From assembly GCF_030269365.1 (NCBI RefSeq), contig NZ_BSTF01000008.1, positions 310,001 through 374,000 of the forward strand: 64,000 bases of DNA, written 5' to 3'. Below are positions 26,467-34,520 of this stretch, one piece after another. Position 1 is the first letter of the stretch. Each line of letters begins with the position of its first letter. This stretch comes from Lentzea sp. NBRC 102530 (GTDB taxonomy: Bacteria; Actinomycetota; Actinomycetes; Mycobacteriales; Pseudonocardiaceae). The notes below the pieces were generated by a model. It was not told the DNA's origin and made no database searches. It was given only the letters and a program-made list of their open reading frames with translations. The position numbers and the translations under genes are program-made.

Positions 26467-27073
26467 CCGCCAGTTCGAACAGGTCCGCGAGTTCGCTCGC
26501 GTACGCGGAGACGTCGGTGTCCGGCCGGGTCATCAGCTCGGCCGGCGCCGCCTCCATCGCGGCCATGACCGACACCGCCATCACCCGTGGCGCGAACTCC
26601 CGCAGTTCACCGGCCTTCTGGCCCTCGCGGAACATGTCCTCCAGCTCGGTCAGCGTGCGGGCGTTCTGCTCGTCCGCCCACGTCCGCGCGGACTCGGCAT
26701 CGCGTGCGGCGGCCGCGATCTGCGAGATCGCGATCAGCTCCGCGGGGTGCTCGGCGCAGTAGACGACGAAGCCTTCGATCAACGACCGCAGCGCGCTCAC
26801 GTAGCCGTCGGCGTTCTCTGTGTGTGCGCTCAGCGCACGGTCCATCGAGTCGTGCACGGTCAGCATGACCTGCTTCATCAACGCCTCGCGCTTCGCGAAG
26901 TGGTACGTGATGAGCCCCGGGCTGATGCCCGCACGCTGCGCGATCTGCACGAACGACGACTTCGCGTACCCGATCTCGGCGATCGTCGCGATGGTCGCGG
27001 CCACGATCTGACCGCGCCGGGCGTCCTCGATGAAGCTGCGCTTCTGGTCGCCCGACCGATTTTCTGGTTGCAT
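26453..27073 (-). CDS. TetR-family transcriptional regulator
   Basis: The 206-residue protein has an N-terminal TetR helix-turn-helix (IAEIGYAKSSFVQIAQRAGI, then GLITYHFAKREALMKQV) and a ligand-binding C-terminal domain with no close clue to its ligand. Either ATG, at 27082 or 27073, could be the start. It is divergent from a secreted TIM-barrel protein gene, with a near-perfect palindrome between them, so it probably represses itself and that gene. Confidence 0.88.
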   Translation of the reverse strand: MQPENRSGDQKRSFIEDARRGQIVAATIATIAEIGYAKSSFVQIAQRAGISPGLITYHFAKREALMKQVMLTVHDSMDRALSAHTENADGYVSALRSLIEGFVVYCAEHPAELIAISQIAAAARDAESARTWADEQNARTLTELEDMFREGQKAGELREFAPRVMAVSVMAAMEAAPAELMTRPDTDVSAYASELADLFELAVRRA

Positions 27074-27083
27074 GAACAGCATC

Positions 27084-27099
27084 CTAGTTGCGTAACTAG
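27084..27099. promoter_or_regulatory. Candidate TetR operator
   Basis: CTAGTTGCGTAACTAG is palindromic at 14 of 16 positions and lies in the 39-base gap between the TetR gene and the divergent gene at 27113. Its size, symmetry and position are typical for a TetR operator. Confidence 0.65.
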
Positions 27100-27112
27100 T
27101 CCAGGGGGAACC

Positions 27113-28204
27113 ATGATCAGTCGAAAGGTGTTCCTGAAGGCCGCTTTAGGTGCTGCGGCGCTGGCCGGAGTAGGTGGAACGGCCTCGGCGGCGGCGAAGA
27201 AACGCGGCGGCGTCTGCTACGACACGGGCGTGCTGCACGCGGTGGGGGCGCCGTTGAGCCGTGCCAGGTGGAGCCGGCCGCAGCTGGAACGGGAGATCGG
27301 CCTGATCGCCGACCTGCGCTGCCCGTCCATCACGGCGTTCGGCACCGACCTCGGCCGCCTCGCCGAGACGACGGACGTGGCACTGCGCCGCGGCATCCGG
27401 GTGTTCGTGCAGCCGCGCCTCTACGACCACCCGCAGAGCGAGGTCCTCGAGCACATGGCCGAGGCCGCGCGCACGGCCGAGCAGAAGCGGCACGGCGACA
27501 ACGTCACGTTCGTGACCGGCTGCGAGCACTTCCTCTTCACGCCCGGCATCATCCCCGGCGACTCGTTCCTGGAGCGCATCGCGACCATCCCGTCGATCAC
27601 GGACTGGGCCGGGGTGATCCGCCGGTTCCGGGAGTTCGTGGTGAAAGCCGTCGAGGTGTCGCGCCGGGAGTTCCACGGCCGCATCACCTACGGCGCGGCG
27701 GCGGGCGCGGACGCCGACTGGAACGACTGGTCGTTGTTCGACCTGGTCGGCCTCGACTACTACGACCACTGCGAGACCGACGCCGAGTACACCACCGACC
27801 TGGACGAGTACCGCCGCTGGAACAAGCCGCTGATGATCCTCGAGTACGGCTGCTGCACGTTCACCGGCGCCGCGAAGGCCGGCGGGATGGGCTGGGACAT
27901 CGTCGACTGGGAGGTCGAGCCGCCCGTCGTCAAGCCCGGATTCGAGCGGAACGAACGCGAGCAGGCCGACCACGTCGCCCGCATGCTGCGCGTGTTCGCC
28001 GCACAGCCGGACGTTGAGGGATCGCACCTGTACTCGGTCATCTCACCGGACTCGCCACACCACCCGACGTGCCGCGACCGCGACATGGACATGGCCTCGT
28101 ACAGCCTGTTCCGCACGATCCGTGAGCGCTTCGACGACGAGAACTCGCCCTACCGCCTGGAGCCCAAGAAGGCCTGGCACGCCTTCCAGCGCTTCAATCG
28201 GTGA
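27113..28204 (+). CDS. Secreted TIM-barrel, glycoside-hydrolase-like protein
   Basis: The 363-residue protein starts with a signal-like segment (MISRKVFLKAALGAAALAGV, without a clear Tat RR pair) and then resembles a family of actinobacterial TIM-barrel proteins, with the phrases RGGVCYDTG, AFGTDLGRL, VTGCEHFLF, DLVGLDYYDH and ILEYGCCTF. The acidic residues in these loops would suit a glycosidase. Members have sometimes been labelled abortive-infection proteins, a label I see no support for. A GGGGGAA ribosome site precedes the ATG. It faces the TetR gene across the palindrome at 27084 and overlaps the convergent histidine kinase by 11 bases. Confidence 0.7.
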   Translation: MISRKVFLKAALGAAALAGVGGTASAAAKKRGGVCYDTGVLHAVGAPLSRARWSRPQLEREIGLIADLRCPSITAFGTDLGRLAETTDVALRRGIRVFVQPRLYDHPQSEVLEHMAEAARTAEQKRHGDNVTFVTGCEHFLFTPGIIPGDSFLERIATIPSITDWAGVIRRFREFVVKAVEVSRREFHGRITYGAAAGADADWNDWSLFDLVGLDYYDHCETDAEYTTDLDEYRRWNKPLMILEYGCCTFTGAAKAGGMGWDIVDWEVEPPVVKPGFERNEREQADHVARMLRVFAAQPDVEGSHLYSVISPDSPHHPTCRDRDMDMASYSLFRTIRERFDDENSPYRLEPKKAWHAFQRFNR

Positions 28205-29450
28205 CGACGCGTTCCCTCGGGAACGTCGCCGACACCAGGAAGCCACCGTCCTCGGTCGGGCCCGCCGAGAACTCGCCACCGAGCAACGTGGCGCGCTCGC
28301 GCAGGCCGACCAGGCCGTGGCCGCCGCTGGGCAACGTCGACGACGGGCCGGCCGGGGCGGTGTTGCGCACCTCGACCAGCACGTTGTCGTCGTACTGGGC
28401 GTCGATGAACACCGTCGCGCTCGCGCCCACGGCGTGCTTGCGGATGTTGGTCAGGGCCTCCTGCACCGTCCGGTAGACGGCGCCGGACACCGGTGCGGGC
28501 AGGTCCTCGACCGGCCCCTTGAGCTGCACGGACACCTCGAAACCGGCGTCCGCCGCCAGGTCTGACAGCTCGTCGACACCGGGCTGGTTGCCGTCCGTGG
28601 TGCGGAGGACCGACACGAGCTGACGGAGTTCATCGAGCGTGCGCGTGGACAACGTGCGGATGGTGCCGGCGACCTGCTTGTGCTCGGCGTCGACCACGGC
28701 CATGCGCAACGCGCCGGCCTGCATCGCGATCAGGCTCACCTGGTGCGACACGACGTCGTGCATCTCGCGGGCGAGCTTTGCCCGTTCGTCCGCACGGATC
28801 GCGTGCGCGTGGAGCACGCGCTCTCTCTCGCGGGACTCGGCGAGTTCGGAAATGCGATCGGACAGCTCCTGCCGCGCGTGCACCAGCAGACCGATCGCGA
28901 TCGGCAGACCCGCCACCAGGAAGCCGTAGATGGCCGAGTGGAAGTGGCCGGACGCGGGCCGGTCGATCAGCTCCTGGAACGGCCAGGCGACGAACCGGCA
29001 CATCCACACCAGTGCGGCCGCGAGGCCCGTCTGCCAGCCACCGATGTAGCGGCGGGCGACCGTGTACAGGGCGATCATCGCGGCGAGCTGCGACCAGCCG
29101 ACGAAGAAGCCGGGGATGGTCAGCACGAGCGTGAGGAACGGGAACCGGCGGCGCAGCACCAGCGCGCCGACCGCGATCCAGTTCAGCCACAGCTGGTAGG
29201 TCTCGATCGGCGGGAGGTCCGTGATCGGGTCGGCCTCGAGCCACAACGCGTACAGCCACACGTCGAGCACGGCGAAGAAGATCAACGCCAGGTCCGCGAG
29301 CACCTGTCGGTAGTCACCGCTGAACGGCCAGCGCGAACCGGCCGTCCTGTCCTCCGACCGTCTGGCCGGGAGCAGTGTCGTGGTCAGGATCCGACCTCCC
29401 CTGTGAGCCTTCCGATCCTCACCGTACTGCGCGTATGCGGCGGATGGCAT
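28194..29450 (-). CDS. NarL/DesK-type sensor histidine kinase without adjacent response regulator
   Basis: The 418-residue protein has four or five membrane helices at about residues 45-180 (LADLALIFFAVLDVWLYALW and onward), a coiled linker (RISELAESRERERVL), a HisKA_3 dimerisation motif with the phospho-acceptor His in KLAREMHDVVSHQVSLIAMQ, and a HATPase_c domain (ALTNIRKHA, GGHGLVGLRERA). Kinases of this class normally phosphorylate LuxR-type regulators, but none is next to it, so it is an orphan within this window. The ATG at 29450 has an AAGGGG site; longer starts are possible. Confidence 0.9.
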   Translation of the reverse strand: MPSAAYAQYGEDRKAHRGGRILTTTLLPARRSEDRTAGSRWPFSGDYRQVLADLALIFFAVLDVWLYALWLEADPITDLPPIETYQLWLNWIAVGALVLRRRFPFLTLVLTIPGFFVGWSQLAAMIALYTVARRYIGGWQTGLAAALVWMCRFVAWPFQELIDRPASGHFHSAIYGFLVAGLPIAIGLLVHARQELSDRISELAESRERERVLHAHAIRADERAKLAREMHDVVSHQVSLIAMQAGALRMAVVDAEHKQVAGTIRTLSTRTLDELRQLVSVLRTTDGNQPGVDELSDLAADAGFEVSVQLKGPVEDLPAPVSGAVYRTVQEALTNIRKHAVGASATVFIDAQYDDNVLVEVRNTAPAGPSSTLPSGGHGLVGLRERATLLGGEFSAGPTEDGGFLVSATFPRERVVTD

Positions 29451-29537
29451 TGGCTGCCCCTTTACCCCGACCTGCCCCGTCATGGGGGTAAGACGCCGTT
29501 GCACGCGAATCTGTACGGCTATCGGCTCACATATGTG

Positions 29538-29571
29538 CTACCGCACACGCTCGTGCGAGCGCGTGCGGTAG
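29538..29571. terminator. Hairpin downstream of the first DUF4360 gene
   Basis: CTACCGCAC and GTGCGGTAG form the base of a stem that continues as CGCTCG/CGAGCG after a one-base mismatch, with a 2-base loop. It lies 20 bases past the DUF4360 stop, in the gap before the divergent kinase start. Confidence 0.65.
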
Positions 29572-29590
29572 TCACTGCACCACAGAGGGC

Positions 29591-30220
29591 CTACGGGCAC
29601 GTCTTCCAGCTGAACTGGTAGGTGGTGTCGATCGCACCGTCCGTGGAGTCCATCGAGACGAAACTCGTGGTCGTGGCCGTGTTGGACGTGCCGGGGTACA
29701 CGCGGAGCTCGGTGTTGATGTTGAAGTTCCGCTTCTCGCCGCACGGGGAGTAGACGATCGCGGCGACCTCGGTCTCGTCGGTGGCCTGCCAGTCGTCGCT
29801 GTGCGGGCCGTTGTAGCGGTGCTGCGCGGTGTCGTTCTGCGACATGCCCTGGAAGTAGTAGTTGGCCTTCTGGATGGCGTACGCGCCTCTCTCCAGGTGC
29901 GCGAAGCCTCTGTAGTCGGCCTGGGCGATGCCGTAGGTGAAGCCCTGCGGGACGTTGACCCGCAGGTTGAGCTGGCAGTTCTTGCGGAAGTCGGTCGGCC
30001 GCGCGCCGACGCCGACCTGGGCCAGGTAGTCGGAGTAGGTGACGGTGAAGGCCTTGTTGTCCTCGGACACCGCGACGGCCGCCGTGCCCGCCGGGCAGCC
30101 GGAACCGTTGACCGTGACGATGTCGATCGTGATGTGGTCGGGCGGCGGCGTCTCGTTGGGAGCGCCGGGCGGGATGATGATGGCCGAGGCCAGCAGGGCA
30201 GCGGCAACCGCGTTGAGCAT
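29591..30220 (-). CDS. DUF4360 secreted protein (paralogue A)
   Basis: The 209-residue protein has a signal peptide (MLNAVAAALLASAIIIPPG) and a DUF4360 beta-sandwich with the phrases VNGSGCPAGTAAV, DFRKNCQLNLRVNVPQGF, ANYYFQG and SPCGEKRNFNINTELRV. The four conserved Cys could form two disulfides. DUF4360 proteins are small secreted proteins of fungi and actinobacteria without an assigned function. A second copy lies 80 bases upstream in the same orientation. The ATG at 30220 was chosen over a TTG further out. Confidence 0.9.
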   Translation of the reverse strand: MLNAVAAALLASAIIIPPGAPNETPPPDHITIDIVTVNGSGCPAGTAAVAVSEDNKAFTVTYSDYLAQVGVGARPTDFRKNCQLNLRVNVPQGFTYGIAQADYRGFAHLERGAYAIQKANYYFQGMSQNDTAQHRYNGPHSDDWQATDETEVAAIVYSPCGEKRNFNINTELRVYPGTSNTATTTSFVSMDSTDGAIDTTYQFSWKTCP

Positions 30221-30299
30221 GGGGCACCTTTCCAAACGCGTCTCGCGGGGAGGTGGCGGCGGTTGGACTTCGGTGGCGGCGGCCTTTATTGGGAAAAAA

Positions 30300-30926
30300 T
30301 CAGCAGCGCTTCCAGCTGAAGTGGTGCAGCGTGCGCACTTCTCCGCGCTGGTGGTCCATCGTCATGAAACTGTTTGTATTGGCGTCCGACGTACCCTTGT
30401 CGATGCGCAGGGCGCTGTTGACGTTGAGATTTTTCTTCTCCCCGCAGGGGGACCAGACGATCTCGGAGAACTCGGTCCGGTGGGTGATCGACCAGTTGTC
30501 GTCGAACGGCCCGTTGAACGTGTGCTTCCACGTCGTGGTGGCCGATTGACCCTGGAAGTAGTAATTCACCGACTGGTAGCCGATCGCGCCGGGCCTGATG
30601 TACCCGTAGCCCCCGTAGGTCGCTTCGGCGATGCCGTAGGAGAAGCCCTGCGGGACGTTGATCTGCAGGGTGAGCTGGCAGTTCTTCCGGAAGTCGGTAG
30701 TCGGCGCACCCTTGCCGGCCTGGGCGAGGTAGTCGCTGTAGATCACCCAGAACGAGGTGTTGTCCGGGGCCACGATGACTTCGGCGGTGCCCTGCTTGCA
30801 CCCGGAACCGTTCACCGTCACCACGTCGATCGTCACACGCTCCGAAGGAATCGCCGCGGCGTGTGCGGGTGCTGACGACAATGTGAACAGCACGGCCAGA
30901 GCGGCTGCTGCCGTCGCTTTACGCAT
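30300..30926 (-). CDS. DUF4360 secreted protein (paralogue B)
   Basis: The 208-residue protein has a clear signal peptide ending AHAAAI and the same DUF4360 landmarks as its neighbour: VNGSGCKQGTAEV, YSDYLAQAG, DFRKNCQLTLQINVPQGF, VNYYFQGQS and SPCGEKKNLNVNSALRI. The two copies are about half identical by eye, so the tandem duplication is not recent. It has its own upstream region; a GAAAGG-type ribosome site precedes the ATG at 30926. Confidence 0.92.
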   Translation of the reverse strand: MRKATAAAALAVLFTLSSAPAHAAAIPSERVTIDVVTVNGSGCKQGTAEVIVAPDNTSFWVIYSDYLAQAGKGAPTTDFRKNCQLTLQINVPQGFSYGIAEATYGGYGYIRPGAIGYQSVNYYFQGQSATTTWKHTFNGPFDDNWSITHRTEFSEIVWSPCGEKKNLNVNSALRIDKGTSDANTNSFMTMDHQRGEVRTLHHFSWKRC

Positions 30927-31120
30927 GAAGTTGGCCTTTCCTGGTGCCTCTTTCTCAGCGTGGAGCGGCAGCGGTGCCGCGAAGGTTAGCGCAGACCCTC
31001 AACCAATGGTGTGACCCAAATGGCCCAGATCACACTGATGGAGCAGCTGGTGAAGAATTACCGGAAATAGAACCCGACCTGGTGCTGAGGGAACCGATAA
31101 GTTCCGGCATACTTGCCCGC

Positions 31121-31510
31121 ATGTCGCTGGCTGGGCTGGTGCTCGTGGTCGAGGACGAGGACCCCGTGCGGAGGTACACCGTGAGCCTGCTCGAGGAGCT
31201 GGGCTTCTCCGTCCTGCAGGCGAGTGACGGCACCGAGGCGATCGCGATCCTGCGCGAGCGGTCCGCCGAGGTGTGCGCGATGCTGCTCGACCACAGCATG
31301 CCCGGCCTGTCCGGCGAGGAGGTGCTCGCCGAACTCGAACGCGAGGGCCTGACCGTGCCGGTGGTGCTGACCAGCGGTTACGACCGCACGTCGCTCGAAC
31401 GCCGGTTCGCAGGCCACGAGATCGCGGGCTACCTGCAGAAGCCGTTCCGGATCGAGACGCTGGACGAGACCGTGCGCGTCGCGGTGGCCAAGCGGGCCCA
31501 GGCCTCCTGA
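31121..31510 (+). CDS. Single-domain response regulator (CheY-like receiver)
   Basis: The 129-residue protein is one receiver domain with the acidic pair in VVEDED, the phospho-acceptor Asp in LLDHSMPG, the Thr/Ser switch in LTSGYD and the conserved Lys in LQKPF. There is no output domain, so it probably passes phosphate to another protein or sits in a phosphorelay. It is convergent with the hybrid kinase gene, their stops only four bases apart, and the hybrid kinase is its most likely partner. Confidence 0.92.
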   Translation: MSLAGLVLVVEDEDPVRRYTVSLLEELGFSVLQASDGTEAIAILRERSAEVCAMLLDHSMPGLSGEEVLAELEREGLTVPVVLTSGYDRTSLERRFAGHEIAGYLQKPFRIETLDETVRVAVAKRAQAS

Positions 31511-31514
31511 CCAG

Positions 31515-34442
31515 CTAGTCCGCGAGCACCTGCCGGACGCGTTCGAGCAGGTCGGACTCCACGTACGGCTTGGTGATCAGCACCTCGTCGTCGAGGAACT
31601 CGTCCGTCGTGTACCCCGACATGTAGATCACCGCGGGCGCGGCACCGGTCGAGCGCAGCAGCCTGACCAGCTCGGGACCGCCCATCTTCGGCATCACGAC
31701 GTCGGTGAGCACCAGGTCGATCGTGCTGCGGTGGGCCGTCGCGAACTGCAGCGCCTCCTGCCCGTCGCCCGCCTCGATCACCGCGTACCCCGCGGTCTCC
31801 AGCGAACGCCGGGTCATCACCCGCACCTGCGCGTCGTCCTCCACGAGCAGCACGGTGCCGGCTCCCAGGTGTGCGGTGGGGCGGCGCGCGCACGGTGCTT
31901 CGGGGGCGTCTGCTCGTTGCAGCGGCACGGGCAGATAGACCTCCACGGTCGTGCCCTCGCCGGGTGCGCTGATGAGTTCGATCTGGCCACCGGACTGCTG
32001 CACGATGCCGAACACGGTGGACAGGCCGAGGCCGGTGCCCTTGCCGACCGGTTTGGTCGTGAAGTACGGCTCGAACACCTGCGCCTGCACGTCCGGGGCC
32101 ATGCCGGCGCCGGTGTCCTGCACGCGCAGCACGACGTACTCGCCGGGCCGGACGCCGACGATCCGGCCGGAGTCCTGGTTGCCGAGCCTGCGGTCCTCGA
32201 TCGACACCGTCAGGATGCCGCCGTCGGGCATGGCGTCGCGGGAGTTGACCGCGAGGTTGAAGAGGATCTGCTCGACCTGGCCCGCGTCCGCCCAGACGTG
32301 CGCGATGCCGTCCGGCAGGCGCATGTCCAGTTCGATGTGGTCGCCGACGAGTGTGCGCAGCATCGAGTGGACCTTGAGGAGGTTCTCCTTGAGGTCCAGC
32401 GACTCCGGGTGCAGGACCTGCTGGCGGGTGAACGCGAGCAGTTGGCGCGTGAGGTTCGCGGCACGTTCGCCCGCGTGCCTGATGTCCTCGATCGCCGTGC
32501 GCCGCGGATCGTCCTGAAGGGTGCGTCGCAGCAGCATCTCGCTGTTGCCGTTCACGACCGTGAGGATGTTGTTGAAGTCGTGTGCGATGCCACCGGTCAA
32601 CCGTCCGATGGCCTCCATCTTCTGGGCGTGCCGCAGCTGTGCTTCCGTCTCGCCGACGCGTTCTTCGAGCCGAGCGCGCGCGTCCTTCAGCTCTTGCATC
32701 AGACGGATCGTGCGCAACGCACTGCTGAGTTGTTGTTGCACGGCCTCGTAGATCCAGCCTGGCTCGGGGCCTTCCTCGAAGATCACGTACCCGAGGTGGT
32801 CCTCGTCGGTGTAGAGCGGCGCCACGAGGGCGCTGAACGGCTCGTCGCGGCGGAACGGGTACGGCGTCAGGTTGATCGTCGGGAACGGAGTGCTCGGCGG
32901 CTTCTTCAGCTCGCCGTTCTCGTACCGCACGAGCACCCGTGCCGTGCCCGGCGTGTCGTACGACATGACGTGGCAGCCCGGGATGGCGAGGCGGGGGAGT
33001 TCCTCGACGAGCGCGGTCGTCAGCTCGTTGACGTCCCTCGACGCGATGAGCCGTTGACCGGTCTCACGCACCGTCTGGTCGTGACGCTCGTGCGACAGGT
33101 ACTTGAAACGTGCGTCCGTCGCGAACGCATCGCCCAGAAGCAACTGCACGCGCAACCACAGGTCGTTGATGATGGTCGCGTCATTGATGCGTGCCGTCAC
33201 GAACCTGTGGAGGTCGAACAGCGGCGGCCACCACTGAGCCGGTTCGCACCCGGCGCGCGCGCTCCAGCGGATGTACTCGGCCAGCAGCTTGAGGAACTCC
33301 GCGCCTTCGACCTCACCGCGGCCCGCGGCCATCAGTTCGACGACCAGCTGCTCGGCCCAGCCGTCCGGCAGCTTCTCGCCGGGCGGCCCGAGGGAGTCGC
33401 GCAGGTGGTCCGCGACGGTGGACGCGGTGGCCGACTCGTTGATGCTGAGGCGGTCGTGCGCGGGAGCGTGGTCACCGAGCCCGGCAGGCAGGCACCCGCA
33501 GGACCGGCGCACGATGAGCTCGGTCGGCATGGTCTGGCGCTGCCGCGTCGGTTCCCCCCGCACCAGCGCCACCGCGAGTTCGGCGGCCCGGATGCCCATC
33601 TCGTGGAACGGCGCTCTGACCGTGGTGAAAGCGGGTGTCGCGGCGTCGATGTTGACTTCGCGCTGCACCCGTGACGCGGGACTGCCGGTGCTGTAGCCGA
33701 GGTCGTGCGTGCGGACGTTCGTGTGATTGTCGTAGCCGACGACCGCGATGTCCTCCGGCGTGCGGAAGCCGAGCTTCTCCAGCACGGACACGACACCGAT
33801 CGCGTAGTCGTCGTTCGCGGCGGCGATGGCGTCCGGCGGTTCGGGCGTGGCCGCGAGCATCCTGCGCACGGCGTCGGCGGCGCGGTTCGGTTCCCAGATG
33901 AACGACCCCGGCATCGTGACGAGCGCGGGATCGAACCGGATCCCGTGGTTGCGCAACGAATCCGCGTACCCGAGGAACCTCTCTCGCGCACCCGCATGCG
34001 TTTGCGGCCCTCGGACGAACGCGATGCGCCGTTTGCCGTGCACCTCGATGAGGTGGTCCACGGCCTGACGCATGCCGTCGCGGTTGTCCATCAGAATCGT
34101 TGGCCACTGGCCAAGGCTGGTCTCGACGCTCACGATGGGCATGGGCGCGTACTGCTTGACGTACTCCTCCATGCCATCAGAGCCGATGAGCTGCCCAACG
34201 CGCGTAGTCCACACCACGAGCGCATCAATGCGGTTCGGCGAAACGAGGTCGTAGACCGTGTTCGCCCGACGCTTGAGCGGGTCCGGATGCTCCAGTTCGC
34301 TGCCAACAAAACACACGAGGTCGCACCCGAGCCGTTGAGCACCACCACTGACACCACGCCACTGCTCGCCCGCGAGCTCGATCAGCGGGCCAGCGGTGAT
34401 CATCCCGATGGTGGGACGTCGCTTCGCACTGCCGTTTGCCAC
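31515..34442 (-). CDS. Hybrid histidine kinase with LacI/GalR-type ligand-binding sensor and C-terminal receiver
   Basis: The protein is about 975 residues. Residues 8-315 form a periplasmic-binding-protein fold of the LacI/GalR regulator type (PTIGMITAGP, IAFVRGPQTHAGARERFLGY, AIAAANDDYAIGVVSVL, VVGYDN), without the helix-turn-helix that such regulators carry. A helical linker and a GAF-like domain (about 440-575) follow, then a coiled coil, HisKA with His621 in GGIAHDFNN, HATPase_c (FNLAVNSRDAMPDGG, GTGLGLSTV) and a receiver with Asp914 in LTDVVMP and Lys958 in ITKP. There is no signal peptide or membrane helix, so sensing is cytoplasmic. The GTG at 34442 has a GGGGG site; a TTG at 34460 is an alternative. 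Confidence 0.9.
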   Translation of the reverse strand: MANGSAKRRPTIGMITAGPLIELAGEQWRGVSGGAQRLGCDLVCFVGSELEHPDPLKRRANTVYDLVSPNRIDALVVWTTRVGQLIGSDGMEEYVKQYAPMPIVSVETSLGQWPTILMDNRDGMRQAVDHLIEVHGKRRIAFVRGPQTHAGARERFLGYADSLRNHGIRFDPALVTMPGSFIWEPNRAADAVRRMLAATPEPPDAIAAANDDYAIGVVSVLEKLGFRTPEDIAVVGYDNHTNVRTHDLGYSTGSPASRVQREVNIDAATPAFTTVRAPFHEMGIRAAELAVALVRGEPTRQRQTMPTELIVRRSCGCLPAGLGDHAPAHDRLSINESATASTVADHLRDSLGPPGEKLPDGWAEQLVVELMAAGRGEVEGAEFLKLLAEYIRWSARAGCEPAQWWPPLFDLHRFVTARINDATIINDLWLRVQLLLGDAFATDARFKYLSHERHDQTVRETGQRLIASRDVNELTTALVEELPRLAIPGCHVMSYDTPGTARVLVRYENGELKKPPSTPFPTINLTPYPFRRDEPFSALVAPLYTDEDHLGYVIFEEGPEPGWIYEAVQQQLSSALRTIRLMQELKDARARLEERVGETEAQLRHAQKMEAIGRLTGGIAHDFNNILTVVNGNSEMLLRRTLQDDPRRTAIEDIRHAGERAANLTRQLLAFTRQQVLHPESLDLKENLLKVHSMLRTLVGDHIELDMRLPDGIAHVWADAGQVEQILFNLAVNSRDAMPDGGILTVSIEDRRLGNQDSGRIVGVRPGEYVVLRVQDTGAGMAPDVQAQVFEPYFTTKPVGKGTGLGLSTVFGIVQQSGGQIELISAPGEGTTVEVYLPVPLQRADAPEAPCARRPTAHLGAGTVLLVEDDAQVRVMTRRSLETAGYAVIEAGDGQEALQFATAHRSTIDLVLTDVVMPKMGGPELVRLLRSTGAAPAVIYMSGYTTDEFLDDEVLITKPYVESDLLERVRQVLAD

Positions 34443-34520
34443 AAAACCCCCGCTACTCAACGCGATTGGGGATGATACGCGTTGTCGGGGGGAATGCCTG
34501 CCGTGTTACGAAGGGGATTG

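Noticed and set aside
27113-28204. Abortive phage infection protein
   Set aside because: This label is attached to some relatives, but the sequence is a secreted TIM-barrel protein with no nucleotidyltransferase or other phage-defence motif.
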